A DNA stretch of 64,000 nucleotides from the NCBI GenBank assembly GCA_027622195.1, contig JAQBZO010000004.1:1-64000 (forward strand). Direction: 5' to 3'. The position numbers and the translations under genes are program-made. Source of the DNA: Planctomycetota bacterium. Its GTDB lineage: Bacteria > Planctomycetota > Phycisphaerae > Phycisphaerales > SM1A02. Shown piece after piece: positions 62,271 to 64,000 of the stretch (its first letter is position 1; the number at the start of each line of letters is the position of its first letter). Below the pieces are notes generated by a model that saw only the letters and a program-made list of their open reading frames with translations, ran no database searches and was not told the DNA's origin.

Positions 62271-64000
62271 TTATGGCTGAGTCAACATGATGTCATCGAT
62301 TTGCAATCGGCCGACCGAACTGCCGTAACTGCCTCCGACCAAGAGCGTGATGGATTGCACCGCCGAGAGATTGAGCGTGGGCGATTGAAGGACAAAGTCA
62401 GCGAGCGGAAGTCGAATCGTTTCCATTTCGCTCTGCCATCCTGCCCCCGTGCCATAACCAGTGCGCTGATACGGACGCTCGATGCCTCCACCATAGGCGC
62501 CGATACGAATATCACTCATCACCCCTGCCATATCGGTGATGCGAACGGTCAGATTGAGATCTCCATTCAAGGTCACCGTATTAGGATGACGAGTGCCCTG
62601 CGCGGCGCGAAACTGCACGAATGCAAAGTCGGTGCAATTCGCCAAGGCTGTGGGAATCGTCCACGCAATCGAACTGTTCTGCGCGAACTCGAAGACTCCG
62701 CTGCGCTGCGTGTCCGCGGCCCGCCCTCGCGCAAGACCATTCTGTGGATCCGTAACGATCCATGTGTACGCCGTGTTCGCATCCTGCATGAGTCCCTCGC
62801 CAAGCGCGGTGCCTGACGAGAGCACCGCGCCACCACAACTCGACACCGTGGGCGCTGTGTTCGTTTGGAAGTTGTCGATCACGCGCGATTGCGTGGCAAT
62901 CGGTTGGAATTCGCGCACCACTGTCGTGGTACTCGCCTGAAGAGGAGAGCGCAAACTTTCATCTTGCCGCCACAAAAACTCACTCGCTGCGGGGTCTCGG
63001 TACAGCGTGAATAAAACGGCAGAGAGTATTTGCACCTTGGCCACATCTTGGGTCTCTGTCCTGCCGATCGCCGTGCCGGCCGGTCCTGTAAAGTCGTCAA
63101 AACCGCAGCAATTGAAGTCATTGTGATCGCTGCCTTGCAGATACGTACTCATCTTCCAGCCCGATGCGCGTTCATACACATTGAACGAGTCAGTGATGTC
63201 GTTGTTGGGGCATCCGCACACATCTCCGTCGGCGCTTCCGTACAACAACATGAATGGCGTGGCGTGTGGATCGGCGCTGCCAGTGCCAAGAAAGTCAGTC
63301 GGCGCAATCGAAATCAGCAACTTGATGTCGGATGTGATGTAGTTCGTGGGGACAAATGCATTGTCGAACAACCGATCGAACGCGCGGCAAATGCCTTCGC
63401 CACCTCGGCTATGTCCAATCCACACGATCTGATTGGAGTCGATTCGATTGGCGATCGCTCCCGCAGCAACGGTCGATTCTTGTGCGATGATCGCTTGCGT
63501 GTGTTGAAGGGTCGTCGTACTACTCGTCTCGATTCCAGGAACGGTGTTGTTCTGATGCGAGATCACGACAAATCCATAACTCGCCAAGTGCGTTCCGAGG
63601 TAGTCGTACCACGTGTACTGATGTCCATTCCCATGACTGATGACGACGAGCGGTCGGGCGGTCATCGATTGAATCGCCGTGGGGTAATAGAGACGCGCTG
63701 CGGTGAATCCCGCCGTGACACCAGTCGCGGTGTAACTCGCGAGCGTGGTCGTCGCGAATGGACCAGTCACCGACGGATCGCGCGCGACGACCATTCCTGC
63801 ATTGGTCTGCCCATCGACGAGGTCTCCGATCGAGAGTGTTCCACTCTGATCGGCATCGATGACCAGATCGAAACCACGACCAATCGCTCCATCCACCGCC
63901 GTCGCAAGCGTGGCCGTCGAGGTCAGTTGCACTTGATTGGATTGAACTCCGCCACCAACCAATGCCCACGGCTGAAATGCGCCGCGCACATCGACAAGTT
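62271..64000 (-). CDS. Secreted alpha/beta hydrolase (5' end outside the window)
   Basis: At least 575 residues; the reading frame is open to the window end (LVDVRGAFQPW...), so the start and signal peptide are missing. An EF-hand-like DADQSGTLSIGD segment is followed by an alpha/beta hydrolase: RPLVVISHGNGHQYTWYDYLG (oxyanion), WIGHSRGGEG (nucleophile Ser), PFMLLYGSADGDV (Asp) and GSDHNDF (His). This resembles chlorophyllase or dienelactone-hydrolase-type lipase/esterases. The C-terminal third is a beta-rich jelly-roll-like region ending LQIDDIMLTQP. Substrate unknown. Confidence 0.8.
   Translation of the reverse strand, partial: LVDVRGAFQPWALVGGGVQSNQVQLTSTATLATAVDGAIGRGFDLVIDADQSGTLSIGDLVDGQTNAGMVVARDPSVTGPFATTTLASYTATGVTAGFTAARLYYPTAIQSMTARPLVVISHGNGHQYTWYDYLGTHLASYGFVVISHQNNTVPGIETSSTTTLQHTQAIIAQESTVAAGAIANRIDSNQIVWIGHSRGGEGICRAFDRLFDNAFVPTNYITSDIKLLISIAPTDFLGTGSADPHATPFMLLYGSADGDVCGCPNNDITDSFNVYERASGWKMSTYLQGSDHNDFNCCGFDDFTGPAGTAIGRTETQDVAKVQILSAVLFTLYRDPAASEFLWRQDESLRSPLQASTTTVVREFQPIATQSRVIDNFQTNTAPTVSSCGGAVLSSGTALGEGLMQDANTAYTWIVTDPQNGLARGRAADTQRSGVFEFAQNSSIAWTIPTALANCTDFAFVQFRAAQGTRHPNTVTLNGDLNLTVRITDMAGVMSDIRIGAYGGGIERPYQRTGYGTGAGWQSEMETIRLPLADFVLQSPTLNLSAVQSITLLVGGSYGSSVGRLQIDDIMLTQP

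Overview
The window looks like a compact, moderately GC-rich chromosomal segment from a planctomycete, most likely of the class Phycisphaerae. The main clues are secreted proteins ending in paired EF-hand, dockerin-like tails (GDLNGDGxVNGxDL...), a pseudopilin with the planctomycete-type H-x9-DG C-terminal motif, and an adenosylcobalamin-dependent (class II) ribonucleotide reductase. I see no prophage, CRISPR array or intact insertion sequence. Taxonomy is inferred from protein features only.

Layout. 1-1928: a cobalamin riboswitch heads a two-gene operon (secreted dockerin-tailed protein plus pseudopilin). 1937-9017: mutL, a PPP-type phosphatase, and a reverse-strand block pckA-ilvA-nadE. 9125-12095: tRNA-His with terminator, a zinc-ribbon membrane protein, a nitrilase-family amidase, a sigma-region-2-like protein, and tRNA-Phe wedged between two overlapping genes. 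12223-18336: an unknown protein, hflX, tsaD, a GGQ release-factor-like protein and a secreted reprolysin-like metalloprotease. 18410-27432: tal and pgi (divergent), a cysteine desulfurase, an LplT-like MFS carrier, tRNA-Leu, recA with an SOS operator, a UDP-glucuronate decarboxylase and anmK. 27468-34261: a complete phosphate regulon, phoB-phoR-pstSCAB-phoU. 34353-43771: rpmH, aroK, rnc, a PilZ protein, ilvC, uppP, ligA, a hotdog protein, a TIM-barrel isomerase-like protein, an FmdB-like protein lacking cysteines and a membrane protein. 43773-54953: a DinG-type helicase, a secreted M14 carboxypeptidase, a ChaN-like lipoprotein, a STAS protein, hutI, map, serA and a prolyl oligopeptidase. 54983-64000: uvrD, an IS3-like relic, nrdJ behind paired NrdR-type boxes, a structured 3' region with a strong terminator, and two secreted proteins, the last cut by the window end.

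Functional links. B12 appears twice: as a regulatory ligand at the left end and as the cofactor of NrdJ at the right end. DNA maintenance is well represented (mutL, recA, ligA, uvrD, dinG). Phosphate sensing, uptake and feedback are in one gene order, with a Pho-box-like repeat in front of pstS. Three secreted proteins share the dockerin-like tail, implying a common surface-attachment or secretion route.

The most unusual signals are (i) the B12-riboswitch operon pairing a surface protein with a pseudopilin, and (ii) a recurrent -10-like hexamer (TAnnnT, often TAGACT) only 5-10 nt before the start codon of many genes, mostly without a Shine-Dalgarno sequence. This suggests widespread leaderless or nearly leaderless transcription, including divergent gene pairs whose -10 elements overlap.
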